From Anisus vortex (Eukaryota; Mollusca; Gastropoda; Planorbidae), in assembly GCA_949126835.1 (NCBI GenBank), contig OX421497.1, positions 28,004,742 through 28,068,741 of the forward strand: DNA of 64,000 nucleotides. The letters are read 5' to 3'. Shown piece after piece: positions 15,054 to 28,400 of this stretch; position 1 is the first letter of the stretch; every line of letters begins with the position of its first letter. A model generated the notes under the pieces. It saw only the letters and a program-made list of their open reading frames with translations. It did no database searches and had not been told where the DNA came from. A program made the translations under genes and the position numbers.

Positions 15054-15618
15054 TTTTTGTTTTTAATCTTACACGTTACAGAGTCAGTGTAGACGACAAG
15101 GGGTTCCCGGTTCGCTGAATCTATAAGCATGAAATAAATTTACATAAATTTAAAGACAATAATGAAATAAATGATTGACTATATGACATTGTTAATGGAG
15201 CAATAGTGTACTGCTCACAATGAAATGATTATTATCTTACTAGGCCTTAATGTGTTTTTTAAACGCCTTTAGGCATTTTGTTTTAAATTTGTAATATTCA
15301 CTAGACATTATAACTATATATTTTGTTTACAGAAAAGCTTATGCCTTGGAAAAACAAATAATAAGAAAAAATATTCCTTCGGACCAAATATGGGATGATT
15401 TTGGGTCACTTTTATGTGATTTTTCTCTATATCTTAAACAAATATCACCTTATGATACTAAAATTAGTTTTAAATCATGACGAATTGCCAGTCATCTAGA
15501 TAAAAACCTGCATATAATTTATATTGGGCCTACATGTTTTTAGTTTTGTTTTGAGATATTTGTAAGGAGGCCAGAGTCATCCCGGCATGGGGTGACTTTT
15601 TTTTTAAAAGTTAGTAAA

Positions 15619-15845
15619 GTACCCTTCGGAGCAATTTGATCGTAGGGCCGGTGAGGCTGCGTTCACCAGTTTCAGTGGCCACGGCATACTGGGGTATTGT
15701 ACGGTCAGCACAACGACCAGCCGCCTTTACTTTTCCCCAACTAAAGTCAGGTACCCATCCGAGCTGGGTAGACTAAGAGACACCGTCCAGACCAGGGAAC
15801 AAATCCTAGCTTACACCAGGATTCGAACTCGGGATCTACGGTACT
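15619..15845 (-). repeat. SINE-1 copy, head truncated
   Basis: Body and tail match the SINE at 36,878-37,144 (GTACCC..CGGA, GGCCACGGCATACTGGG, GAGCTGGGTAGACTAAGAGA, CACCAGGATTCGAA). The tRNA-like head ends in unrelated sequence, and the B-box T arm is only partly kept. Confidence 0.82.
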
Positions 15846-15849
15846 ACAG

Positions 15850-17700
15850 CCAAACTCTTTTAGAAAGATTGGATGGAGATAACTTCCCCCTTTACCTGCA
15901 AACTGATATTAAATCTTTATTTTATTATTTAAATATACTAGTGATTTAACGAATCGATTACTAAGAATTATTGAATATTTTCTTATTAAATCTTAATTAC
16001 ATCAGCCATGTTTGGTAACTTCTTAAAGTATTTGCGATTACGAAAATATCCGCCTAACCCACTACTATATTATAAGAAGCCCGCACACGTTGTCCGCTCT
16101 CTTCTTTCAATTGTCTTGCTTGGATTAACTACGCTTGTTTCATACTCTTGGATTAATGTGTTGTTATTTTCCTATGGAGTATAACTTGTGATTTCTATAT
16201 TGGATTACATTAATGATATACCCACAATTAACAGTCTTTTAATCGCATGTCCAATGTGTAGAGCTGACACGCTCGTATAATATCTTCTACTTGGATTATT
16301 GTTTTTCTCATCTATGTAAATACTTGTCACGTCAGGAAATAATCGTTGAACAGTAATTAAAATTCCAATGTTGTTTTTACACTGGATTTATTTGATTATT
16401 CAAGTTTATTTTGTGTGTTTTTCTAGAAATAGTAATCTGCAATCACCACACGAAAATATGCACGGTTCAACATAAATTGAAGCCAACCTAAATAACTCTA
16501 CCACTGAATAAATTATACACTCTATATTACTAATATATTCGAATTACCCAGGGATAACGAACTTGGACCAACCTTAGACACATCAAACTAATATTTTTAC
16601 ACATATACTAGTGATGTGCTGATCAGATTGAACTGTTTATTTACATTTTAAATGACGGAACAATTAAGGCGTATTCATCAAAAAGGGGGCTCATGCCAAT
16701 TATATGCAACTATTCCTAACAGCACTAGTACGTCATCTACATCTTTAATAATAACTAATTTAAGAAACTGGCTTGTCTATTTAAATATTTTGAACTTTAC
16801 ATCCAAGAGGCTTGACCAGAATAAGAATAATTACTTAATTTCGACATATATGACAGTGCCAGATGACCACTGATGTATCGTCGATGCAACACCGAACAGC
16901 TGATTAATAAAAAACACATGATATCACACCATGGTCAGTTGTGTTGTAATAGTAAACATGCATAAATATAGGCCTTTGTTTATTACGCATACTATACATA
17001 CCCCTGTCATAACAGGTGTTAAATGCTAGATTGAAAATGTACACTTTACTGAACTAATTTGATTCCAAAATCACAAGTTTTCTCGTCATTGTCTTATGAT
17101 CAAGATGCAAAACATTACTATGAAAGGAGACACACTTATTAATAAGACGTCACACCCTTATTTACATATTTTTTTTTTTACAAACACACAAACAATCAGA
17201 CCTTGTGTTGATAATCTCCCCTTTATTATTTATATACAAATATTGTGTAGGTTTACTAAATAATCTGCGAAGAATGTGCTGCCTCCCCCCTCCCAAAGGT
17301 TCTATTCCAAGGCCCACAACTCTACAAAGTCACTAAGTATGTTATTGTTTTCATTGTTGTTTTTAACTGACGTATAAAAAAAAGATTTTGAATGTGGGTC
17401 AAAATAATAAAGCCATGTAGTACAACTAGTGATAGAAGAAAAATAAAATGACAACCTAGTGTGAATCCCATAAAGTACATTTTGATTAGCCTACTAACAC
17501 TTACTGGTTTAACTAAAGGGGAACGATTCCTAGGAATGGGGTTAAAATTAGAGCCTATAATATCAGATGTTAGTTTTGTATTTGTTGGTAATCTAACGTA
17601 CGTAGGTGTTAAGACAGGGAAGAGTATTAGAGTAATCTCATTTCTTAAATTGACATTTTTCTTCAGAACAAAAAAATGCACTAATTGATAAGTCTTAACC
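15850..17700. other. Intergenic DNA between copies B and C, no gene seen
   Basis: AT-rich. 17,305-17,350 (CAACTCTACAAAGTCACTAAG) matches sequence downstream of copy B exon 10 (9,705-9,725). This agrees with it being the old 3' flank of copy C. Short open frames at 16,652 and 17,322 have no recognisable family. Confidence 0.45.
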
Positions 17701-17768
17701 ATTATGCATGCATAAAAGGTAATAAAAGAATAACATTTCCGGTCTGATTTGATTATTTGCTTTGAAAC

Positions 17769-17921
17769 ATGTCTGTGTGCTACGTTACTGGTTGTACGAA
17801 AATATGTAGAGAATTAAATTTTATTTCATTTCCAAAAGATGGCGCCAAAAAAAAAACGTTGGATTGTGAATGTCAGATTTGAAGAATCACCTATTTATAA
17901 TCCCAAACTAATTGCTTGATG
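17769..17921 (+). pseudogene. THAP-like zinc-finger remnant
   Basis: MSVCYVTGCTKICREL..ISFPKDGAKK resembles the start of a THAP domain (C-x4-C, then FPKD). An extra A in a 10-A run then shifts the frame; in the next frame RWIVNVRFEESPIYNP continues the theme. The later Cys-His pair is not found. A more decayed paralogue is at about 4,005-4,100. Origin may be a P-element-like transposon or a lost host exon. Confidence 0.4.
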
Positions 17922-18364
17922 CAAACGAATTTTTGTGTTGTTGTTTTTTTATGAATCTCCGCATTGTGTTTTTTTTAATCACCAAGGATGCAACTCTTGA
18001 CTAACTTATTTTATAAACAAAAGCTATATTTAGCCTAACGCGACTAACACTTTGAGTATTATTTATCGCCTTTTCACTTTTGATGTTAAAAACGGATTCC
18101 TCATAACTAATCTTGTAGCCGTTGTATATTTCTAAAATACCAGAACTGGCTGTCGGTGTTGAAATCAATTGTCAAACAGCACCAAAAGCATGGTTTTTGT
18201 TTACGAAAATGGCGGCAAATTTCATCGGAAGTTCACGATCATTTCACCTCAAAAGGTCACACATAATTAAGACTTGTCAATTATGTCATCTTTTAATTTA
18301 TTTCATTCTCCTTCGTTCCTTATTCTGTGAGACTATATCATCGCTGCTCCTGACTAAAGCATAG

Positions 18365-19770
18365 AATCAAGAACCAGCTGCGTGTTTTGCAGATTTGAAG
18401 ATGGCTATTGTGTATGTGTGTGTGTTGTATTTGTTCTGGTTGTTGTGTTTGTGTTCTTGTAATACTGGAAATGTAATCAAACCATATTTCCTTTTTGGAT
18501 CAATATAGAAATCTTATTCTAAATAATATATTTGTTTTAGGTGGATATTTATTGGACATTTCCTTCTCCCTTCTGGGACTTTTTACATCTAGTTAGTTGA
18601 TGCCTTTCGTAGTTAAATCTTATTTGTTATATTTAAAGATATCCTGCTCATGGCAGACGGTCTTTTATATTTAGTTGTAAGTACTAATTGCGGCGAGGAC
18701 ATCATTATAATCTATAGACATACCTATGTGAGTAGAAATAATTAAAATGCGACACTTCGAGTGTTGTGGACTCAGCCATACCACTAAAAGAAACATGTTT
18801 GTACCAATAAACAGAATCACCAACTTGTATAAACAGTGCATTTTCGTGAATTATTTTACTGTTTATGTGTATTCTGAGTGTTAAATAGAACTAGCTGCAT
18901 CCACAAATACAAATATTGCGCATCAAATCCGACAACACCCAAGATAAAGTTATGTTAAATTATTATACCTGAATGTATTTCTATACAGATAATTAAACTA
19001 AAGCAACAATCAATTAAGTTAGTTAAACGTTTTAATGTCGATAGAACTTAGAACAAAGGAGAATTTAATACATACATAAAACAATGACGTCACAACACAC
19101 ACAAAAAATAGTGGGTGTGAAACAATGTTTGATTAATTAATTAGTCCAATGAACATGTCGTATTTTGATATTTTCATCGTTTGACCATCATTCAATAGAT
19201 AAACAAACCAGTGTTATGCTGGAAATAATAGACCGATGTATTTTTGCAAAGATAGTGTCCGGGGCATGGAATTGGTTTCCTGAATAGGCTACACCACGAA
19301 AATCAACAACTCAATCGTCATTTGAAATCCTTATTATAATACAAGATTAGATCAAAATAAAGTTAAACGTAGGACACAATAACAATAAGTGTATAATGTG
19401 CTCTATAACAAGGGTCGGCAGTCTAAAACACGCGTACCATACTTGGAACGTAGATAGATTTACAGTGGCACGCGAGAGACCTCCAAGAAGGAGATTTAAA
19501 AAAAAAAAACAAGTCAAAACAACGTACGTCAGCATAATTAATAGGTGCTGCGTGGCAAAATACATGAAAATCACGCTGGACGCCGACTGTTTAAGTTGTG
19601 CCAATATCACATTTTTTTAAGACTTGCGATCTGTGATTGAATCTTTTGGTAAAATAATTAATTTTATTGTTTCTCAACCTTTATTGATTTAAATGAAAAT
19701 GCAAGTCTCTTCTACAAGAAAGTGATACGGAGTATAGACTAGCTATCTGCTGTTGCAAACAGTGTTCGTT
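18365..19770. other. AT-rich intergenic stretch
   Basis: No gene recognised. 19,408-19,610 starts AGGGTCGGCAGTC, carries GGCACGCGAGAGACC and may be a decayed member of the 196-bp hAT MITE family. Confidence 0.4.
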
Positions 19771-19964
19771 GGCTTAGACCATAGGTTCTCAACGGGGGCG
19801 GTGAAAAGGTTTAGGGGGGCGCTGACATTCCCGGGGGCGATTGGGGGGCGGTGAAGGGCAAGTGGGTGGTACAAACGTACCGGATATATTCTAACACCTC
19901 AGCTATTTGAATCGATTAGTTTTTGGAGGATGAAATGTGATGTAAACGCAAGTGCTGCTAAATA

Positions 19965-20642
19965 GGGTAGACTGCTCTAACTTCGACCACTTTCTAACTT
20001 CGACCGATTTCTCTATAGGGCGCAGAAAAAACAGTCTTAAAAAAATGATTATGATTGGTTAATACATTTTTATTTTTATCGTCTCACGATTGAAGGGCGG
20101 GAAAAGTAGTATAAAAATATCATGTCTATTTTTAGCCGTTTTTGCAGACGACACCGTTAAACAGACGCTTACATTGCGACCATTGTCTTTTTTTAAACTG
20201 ACGCACTATTTTCTAGTTTTTCTGATTAGGCCCTTATACAGTGTATCACTTCACAATGCCTAAAATGTTAGTTATTTATTTGTTTAAAAAATATATATAG
20301 CAAAAAAAATAGGACAAACTACATACTGTTTTTTAATTAGCCTTTGAAAAATATTTGTTATAGAAAAAAAAAAGAAAAACAAAGCGGTTGAAGTTAGAGC
20401 AACCCTGGTCGAAGTTAGATACATATAATAAAGCTGGGGGGTAGGGAAACTAGGGGACATTTATTTGTATTCCATAAAACTATTGGCTAAAAAGTTTAGT
20501 ACCCATCCAATCAGCAGAAAATACTCGAAACAACGGTGAAAAATAAAATCGCTATCATGATTGGTTGCCGATTTATAGCAAAAAGAAAAACGAGTTTGTT
20601 GCCGTTCGTAATTTAATCGGTCGAAGCTAGAGCAGTCTACTC
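19965..20642. mobile_element. Tc1/mariner-like MITE nested in the hAT element
   Basis: Ends GGGTAGACTGCTCTAACTTC and the inverse of GAAGCTAGAGCAGTCTACTC agree at all but two of the outer 24 positions. TA flanks each side (19963-64, 20643-44). Internal repeats of CTAACTTCGACC-type sequence occur near both ends and at 20,388-20,420. No ORF. Confidence 0.88.
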
Positions 20643-20755
20643 TATCGGATATCCCCCAACAGTATGCCTACGTATTATCATATAATTAAAAAGAAATAGG
20701 AATCGCAGTGACTTTTCGCTGAAGAAGGGGTCAGTTTTGGTGTATATAGTGTGCC

Positions 20756-20822
20756 ACCGGCTGGTCCTGTGGTTGGTTCACCGGACTGTCAGCCCTGCTG
20801 ACCGATCACAGTCGCCTAAGAT
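20756..20822 (+). repeat. SINE-2 fragment
   Basis: GGCTGGTCCTGTGGTTGGTT CACCGGACTGTCAG matches the tRNA-like head of the SINE at 58,720-58,870. It lies inside the hAT element. Confidence 0.7.
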
Positions 20823-21500
20823 ATGCTAATATTAATGATATTTTGATCTCAGTTTTACCGATAAGTCTTTAATGTGTTTTAAACCTAAAACAGGACACAA
20901 ATGTTATTGTTCAGCGGTATATATGCGTAGTAATCATACAAACTGGGTAATTGTTGTAATGCTTGTAAATATACATATAAATTCTTTAGTCATATAATAT
21001 TTATATAATTTCAAATACTTTTTACAGTTTGATTATTTCAAAGTTACAAATTGTAAGCCATTTATTTTTTATAAAAGAAAAAAAAAACACAGAAATATTA
21101 GCTCAAATAAAACCGGCTAATTATCTCCCTTTAACTAAAAAATGTTTCCACATTTGATCCAATAGTGATGCCGAACAAGTTCTGTTTTGTAATATAACAA
21201 ATAGTAAAATTATTATACCTAAGGCTTTTGCAACCAAAATTGAAACGAAAATAGACAAATTGCTAGCAACACACCAGGCAAACGATTCGCATTAATATTG
21301 ATTTATTTAAACCTCTTGTTACGGCAATTTAATTTTTTGATATATTAATTCTTACAATATGTTTCTTTTTCAGTTTTTTTAAATGGGCGGAAAGGGGGGA
21401 AGGGGGGCTAAAAGAAAGTTGGGGGGAGGGGGCGGTGAGCAAAAAAAAATTGTAAAAGGGGGCGATGAGCCGAAAAAGGTTGAGAACCTATGGCTTAGAC

Positions 21501-22414
21501 GAAGTTAAGTCTAGGATATATCTGTTTCTTGTCTGGAAACAATTAAGGTTTATCTTGATAAAAAAATTGTTTCAGGTATTGAATGTGAATTGACTGGTGA
21601 AGCCGATGTTTCTGAATGACATGGTGACACATTTAAGTATCAAACAGCCCTTGAAGATTGAAGCACTCAGAATGGAGATTTCTAAACAAAGACTAGACTT
21701 TCAAATTAATGTACTCCTGTTTGCCTGACTGGCTTGATCTCAATACAACCTACTTAGATCTGGATCTTATTTTAATGGCGGGATATTGACATTTTTAAGA
21801 AATAAAAACATCCGAAAGAAGCTTCTTATGAATATCATCAGCTATTTTCAACTGCTAGGTATTCGCTCTACTTTCTTCTTTTGGTTTAACTTACAATTGT
21901 GAAGAGACTATATCGCACATGAAAGATGTTTTAAGCATACAAGAGGTCACTTACACTTGACCACTAGAAAATGACCAAATATTTTACGGACATTTACAAT
22001 TAGCGAAGAGCAATCAATGTCTAGCCATTCATTAGATAATACAGACTAATTACATTTAAAAATAGTTTTGTATGCCCATGTCACTTAATTTAGCATTAAT
22101 ATAATTAATTCTAAAGCAAACTGTATTTTCATTATTATTGTAACTACTATAAGAGGCTTCTATAATAGAATTCTATTTTGTAATCGTTATAGTTATTAAT
22201 GTTTTAAAAAAATCCTTAAATTGACTTAATATAATCAAAGCAGAAAATGTTTATATAAAATCGTTTAACATAAATTGATTTTCTACACCTAACTATAGCT
22301 TGAAATGCTGTATCTTTATAAAAAAATACGAATTAAAAAGAAATATTATTTATATTACAAAACTGAACTTATTTGGCATCACTAGACTTTAATTTAATTA
22401 TTATCTTACATATT
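21501..22414. other. AT-rich DNA, no feature recognised
   Basis: No open frame of note and no repeat termini seen. Confidence 0.4.
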
Positions 22415-25210
22415 ACAGACGCTCCTTCTACAAAGGAGCGTCCTACGCTCATACGTGGTCCGAGTCTAGTTGTGCAATTTTATTAATGTTTTAAATGATG
22501 TACGTTAATGGTTTTCTTGGTTTGTTCACGTAGCCCATTCCATGCCCGAATGCCACTCGGGAAGAAAGTGTACATATATGCTTTTGTTCTGCGTAAGGAA
22601 TAAGGAAAGTGTTTTTGTCCTTATGTTTATTTGTTCATTGCAATAGGTTGTTATTTCTAGCTTAGAGTTTAATGCCTCATTTATTATTACTACTTTACTC
22701 TTTGTCCTTCTGTCCTCTAGTTGTACTAGGTTTAGTGATTTGACTATTGGTGTTACTCTTGTCAGTCATTAATATAAATTAGAAATAGTAGGGTCCTTAA
22801 ACAGTTCTTTGTGGAACACCTGAGATTACAGTTATTGGAGTTGATTGATAGCCATTAATTATCACTGTTCTATACCTATAAGAAAGTCTTAAATCCAATG
22901 ATGTAAGGGACCAGAGATGCCATAATATTTCCGTATTTTTAGTAAACTAGAATGATGAGCTTTATCGAAAGCTTTGGAGAAATGTAGTAATACAGCATTA
23001 ATTTGGTGGTTATATAATCCCTTAGACAAGTCATCTATTAAGACTTTTAATTGAGTTTCACATGATCTGTTCTTCCCGAAGCCATGTTGGTATGGGCCTA
23101 GTGCATTAAGTTTGTCTAGATGATTTACTAAACTACTATATATTATATGCTAAAGTATTTTGCATGTTCTGATTGTCAAGGAAACAGGTCTATAATTTCC
23201 GGGATCAAATGTATTTCCTAAAAGGGGAGTTACATTGGCTAATTTCCAATCTTTGGACACTTTGTTCTGGTTTAGATAGGTCTGAAAATGTATTTTAAAG
23301 ATTGGATATATTTCATTAGTTAGTTCCTGTGACGAAGCGATTGCTTATTATTCAGGTCATTAATTAGTGTACGACCTCAGCAGTTATCCAGTTCAATCGT
23401 CATAAATGGCCGATTTCTACCCTACCACTCCCCTTGGAATGGTAAAGGGGGGGGGGTACGGCATGCCCGTTTGAATCGCCGTGTTTACCTAAAAGCCTTT
23501 GCACTGCTAACCGATACTCTCCCCCTGATGATAAGCCACCTGGGGAGACCGCGGCCATCTCGTTATCTCACTATTGTGGGCTAGTGTAAACATAGGTCTC
23601 ACAGAGTTTGCCTGTGAATTGATAGAACAATAGAGAATTAGCCAATGTGTTTCAATGCTGGACTGGCCTTTGTTCTCCCAACTGACCGTGGTGACTGGTA
23701 GCCCCACCATGAACGAAACTCCTACCCACCCCTACCTCCCATGACACGTATTCTCACACAACATTGTCAAAACCACCTGACCTCTGACGTAGGTAAGCAA
23801 TGGACTTAGATTTTCATTGGTTAATAAGTTGGCGGGCCTTCTTCATAAGTCCCGCCTTTCTGACAGTATGTTTAAGTTTGCAGATTACCTTTTTTTGTTT
23901 AGTCTTATTCGCACCAATAAACGAAAAAATCTTATATAAACAGTGTTTTTTTGTGGAGTGTTTTTCCTGGTGTGCACGTGTGTATGCTAGAGCATATAGT
24001 ATATAGGTAAAAAGCTGCTGTCCGTGAAATATAAATATAGGGTAGCGAATTCAATAGGGCTGAAGAATAGCTTGGCTAACACGCCCTTAGACCAACAAGC
24101 CAATAGTGTTGTGCGGGCGTAGTGACCTTAGGGGCAGTACCATTACACGGAGCCGATTAGGAGTGCGTGATCTTGCACCCTGTTGGCCACGCCATCCCCT
24201 GTCACATCATTACAGTTCCTTAAGCAGTATTGCTGGTATTTCATCTGGACCAGACGCTTTGTTTACTTTTAAGTTGGTTAGGAGTCTTTTAATGCCTTTT
24301 CTTCTACATTTATATCTCCTATCTCTTCTGGTTTGTTTAAATTTATGTAGATTTCTTTGACATCTGGATTTGAAAATGATAATGCAAAGTGTGTGTTGAG
24401 GATGTTGTCATTGTCATTATAGGTATAGTTGTTTTGACCTTTTAGTAGAGCTATGCCTGTTATGTCCATTTTTCTTGATTTAATGTAGAACTATACGTTT
24501 TTATTATTATTCTTTAGAAACTACTTTGTTTACATATTCATTCTGCAGCTAACTGCTTAGTTTCTGAGTTAAGAGTTTAATTTTATGGTATTTATTTTTT
24601 GTAGGCTAATTGAATTAGTTGTCTCAAATTTCTTAAATAATTTTTTTTTTGTTTAATTTTATTTGATTTTTGTTTTGTTGGAACAAGATCAACGATTAGG
24701 CCTATCGCTTTTAAGTGTGTTTTTATGATTTGCCAAATGTCTTCAACTGGGGTAGTTATATTGTATTTAGTAAGAAAATTGATTTGGATTTTTATTGCTG
24801 TTTGATGTAGGTCTGTTGTGTTGCATTTATTCGGCTTGTTAAGAATAAATATAATATATTATGTTTTTTTGTTTGTTTTTTTATTAATTTCTTCAAAGTT
24901 TAGATTTTTTATGGTATTAATAAAAAGTTCATTAATTTCTTTTATGTTTTGGTGTTTTCATAGAGAGTAGCTATTCCAATCAATGTCAGGGAGCTTAAAG
25001 TCCCCCATTATCCAAATTACAACATTTTTATATTTTGTTTCAATGCTTGTGAGCTGATTACACAGATCAGTCATGTATTCTGCTGTTGAGTTTGGTGGTA
25101 TGTATACACTGACTATAATTAGTAGTTTTAAATTAGGTCTACTCGTTGCTACACCTAAGCCGGTCTGATATTTTAAATATCTTGAGCAGAAAAGTATACA
25201 CAAAATGCAC
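22415..25210 (-). mobile_element. Decayed L2/Jockey-like LINE (EN and RT pieces), split by an LTR-like insertion
   Basis: Minus-strand order: endonuclease block at 24,958-25,203 (IVSVYIPPNSTAEYMTDLCN, VIWIMGDFKLPDIDW); linker at 24,278-24,469 (ILNTHFALSFSNPD); NLKVNKASGPDEIPAILLKE at 24,186-24,290; then, past the insertion, ELTNEIYPIFKIHFQ, NYRPVSLT-type, FSKAF and SGVPQ-type RT remnants at 22,800-23,330; and the C-terminal and tail at 22,415-22,740. Many stops, so dead. The 3' end matches 5,914-6,240. Confidence 0.82.
23328..24206. mobile_element. LTR-like insertion (possible solo LTR) inside the LINE
   Basis: It interrupts the LINE between GPDEIPAILLKEL and ELTNEIYP. The insert begins TGTGAC and ends GTCACA, the TG..CA form of LTRs. 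It holds an ATTGGTTAATAAG CCAAT-like box and a TATATAAA box near 23,935. Length 879 bp suits a solo LTR. No clear target duplication remains, so other element types are possible. Confidence 0.5.
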
Positions 25211-25338
25211 TATCAGTCCAGGAAACATATTGTTATAATTTTTATTTTATTTTCGTGCTTTGACATGGACGCTGTTTACATAGTTAAGTGATATGGGGAC
25301 CTTGTCACGTCTATTTCAAAATCGAGAAAACATTTTAT

Positions 25339-25456
25339 TTAGTCAATGGTACAACTCTTGTTTTCAAAGTCGTTATAAAATGATGGATTCCATTTTCCAT
25401 TTTTCTCTTTATTAGATGCTTCAAGTTGAAGGTCGAAACTTTTTTTATTGTTTTTC
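25339..25456 (-). CDS. SLC22 copy C exon 10 (cytosolic tail and stop)
   Basis: 118 nt in phase with exon 9. It encodes a 40-codon hydrophilic tail ([15 protein letters not shown]... [11 protein letters not shown]) ending TAA. AATAAA overlaps the stop. A diverged copy sits at the same relative place in copy B (about 9,965), which supports this as the true last exon. Confidence 0.82.
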
Positions 25457-28400
25457 CTGTGGAGTAAACAAATTATATCCTGTAGAAGTATTTACTGACC
25501 ACATGCATTGTAAAATTTAATTTTTTTTAAAATGTCATATAAGTGCAAATTTAATATATGTTTTAATTTTTGACGATCATAAAATATGGTTTTATTAATT
25601 GTTATGCCCGTCAAAATAACGAATGACTATAATTTTACTATACACTTTCTGTCAATTTCTCCATTGATTATTTAGTGTTCGTTCAACATACGCGTTTCAC
25701 AATTTAAAAAAAAAAAGGAAATGACAATTTTTTTCATGCGGTTTTATGTATGTTCATAGTTGGACATATAATTTTTGCTCTATAAAATCAAACACATCAA
25801 TGACTATACGTGATATAATAAAAATTTGTTATGGAGCACATTTCAGTATAATTACTATGTATTGAACTTTTGTTATGATCTGCTAAAGGGCTTAATAGTC
25901 TATAATTTATATAAGATGAAACAGTTTAAAGCAAAATTTCTTTTTTCAAAATACTGGGTCAATGTTATTTTTTTTTATTACAAAATATATAAGGATCTCC
26001 ATTTTTAAAAAGCTTATATAAATAAAAAGAAAGGGCTGAAAATGGTAGTATGCATGATAGCATATGGTAGTATATCTATTAGTCTGTTAAAGTTATTGGC
26101 AGGGAAAATACTGAGGTAAGTCTATTTAATAATGGTAGTTTTTATTTCTTCTCAATCATAGCCTATGTTATTTTTACACACGCACAAAATGTACATCTCC
26201 ACGCCCAAAACTATGAGTATTGTTAAAACGCCAGTAGTCTTCTCATCTTTTTAGAAATATATATAGCTCGCCATTGGGCTAGGCTTAAAAATTAAAAGTT
26301 ATAATACTTAATGCCTTCAACAATTAAAGTCTTTTTTTTTTTTGCTTTTTTATAGATCTTTATATTCCTCACTGCCCCAACTAACCAATGGACCCTCAAA
26401 TCTCCTTTATTTTAACGGTGTTTATTTAAAAATGGTCTCACCTTCCAAAGTTTTTTGCATCTTCCACTGTATCTGGTAACATCCGGTTGGCTGTTTCAGG
26501 CAGTAAAAGTGCCAGAAGCCCTGCGGCTATACTGGTTCCACCGAATATAAGTAAAGGTAGAACTACAGCCATATCTCCAGTAATTACATTACCCTGTTGA
26601 TGTAAAAGGAAAATACTGGCTCATCATAATTGTAAATACGATATATCTATATATTGATAGCTATATCAGATCAAATCATCTATTTAATATAGATCCAATC
26701 ATAAACGTTAACACTCGAGTGTGTGAGTTAAATAACACACGTTTTATATTTTTTAAATATCATGAATATAAAAGCATAGTACTGAATTAATATAAAATGA
26801 GGCCTAAGATAAATATTTATTAAACGTATTTAACAACTAAAAATGTGTGATCGCTAGTCTAGTTTAAATGATTGTAGTAAATTTAAACATACAATATCAG
26901 CAACATATGGAGCAATAATCCCGCCAAATCTTGCCATAACAGAACATATTCCAAGCCCAGAGTTTCTCATAACTGTAGGGAACAGCTCTGCTGTATAGAT
27001 GTAGATCACAGCATAAGCTGCAGATACTCCAAACTTGCCAACAAGTGACAGTACCATAGTTATCCAGGAAGTACCTGGTAGAAACATTGAATAGTTTGAC
27101 TGAATGCTAGACTCTTAAAAGTTGTTTTCCTTAATATTTTTTGAAAGATTTAAAAATTAGTAAAGACTTATTTTGCAATAAATATATTCTTTGGTTAATG
27201 AACGGTAGAAAAAAATGTACAAGGTGGAACAATTTTGTGTCTGTCAAAGATTAGTATAATTAGTTAGACTTGTTTTAAAATCATGTTTATTTCCAAAGAT
27301 GATTTGTTGGTTTCCTATTAAAACTTTATTATCCCATGGATACAAAGACTTGAACAATCAATGTTTCCGCTTTTTTTTTTACAGCTCGAGACATTTCGTT
27401 ATAGTGGTCCGTCATTCATAAAGCCATTGTTTAGATCACGGGTCCGAATAATGTCATAAATTTAGTAATGTTATTATTTTACTTTGTATTTTTATGAGAA
27501 ACTCTCTAAGCGCTATGTTTTGAGTGTGACGTAATTTGTGGTTACGGAAGTGCGCAATATGTTCTTGTGTTGTTTTTGGTAAGAAGTTTTTATGTCCTCG
27601 TTTGAGAAAGGAAGCTTAAATGTATCTATCTAAAAAGATACTATTGTGGCAAAGTTTATCAGAATTAAACTGATTTTTTTGTGTGAATCAAGGCGTAGTG
27701 TGCTAAGTCGGCAAATTTACTGGACTCAAACGAGTTTTTAAATTATAATGGATGTTACAATACCCGTTACATGGTTTAAAGATATACCTGCTAGTATATA
27801 TATATATTTCAAAAGGCGTATGCATGTGCTATGTATGTATGTATGTATGTACATGTCGCATAATATTTTTTTTAATACTGGACAGAATGATTTGAAATTA
27901 GCCACAAATATTCTTTGCGTTACAGCGGTGGACTATGTCAAGGTTTAAAAAAAATATTAAATGACCGCAATGGTCAGTTTGGTAAAAAAAAAACGCGAAA
28001 AAAAAGAAAAAAAATTGGTTTCACTTTGAAAATGCCAATCCAACTTTTTATAGTATTTCGTCGCAAAGTTAGTAAAAAAAATGATGCGCTGAGATTCATT
28101 TTTTGACGTCATCAAACTTTGCACTCTAGCTTTGAGAATGAAGGAAAAATTTTCATTCATATTTAAATTGACGAAACTATGCGCATGGATTTTTTTTATC
28201 AAAGATGGGAACAAATTTCGTTCATGTTTAAATTGCCTACGTGTCGTAAACGACTTAAATTAACTTTGTAGCCGGAAATTTTTAGACTGCCGGTGACAAA
28301 ATTTCATGCACGTTTTTTTTAACTTTTTATTTATGGCATATACGCTTTATAAACTTTGTTTCATATGGGTTTTGTTTGTTATTCTTTTACCTGTTAAATT

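Larger units (their letters stand above)
19780..21492. mobile_element. hAT element, 1,713 bp, perfect TIR and TSD
   Basis: Terminal CATAGGTTCTCAAC is repeated inverted as GTTGAGAACCTATG, and both sides carry the 8-bp duplication GCTTAGAC (19772-19779 and 21493-21500). Subterminal GGGGGCG-rich tracts occur at both ends. These are hAT hallmarks. No transposase frame survives, so it is non-autonomous. It carries a nested mariner-like MITE at 19,965-20,642. Confidence 0.95.
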
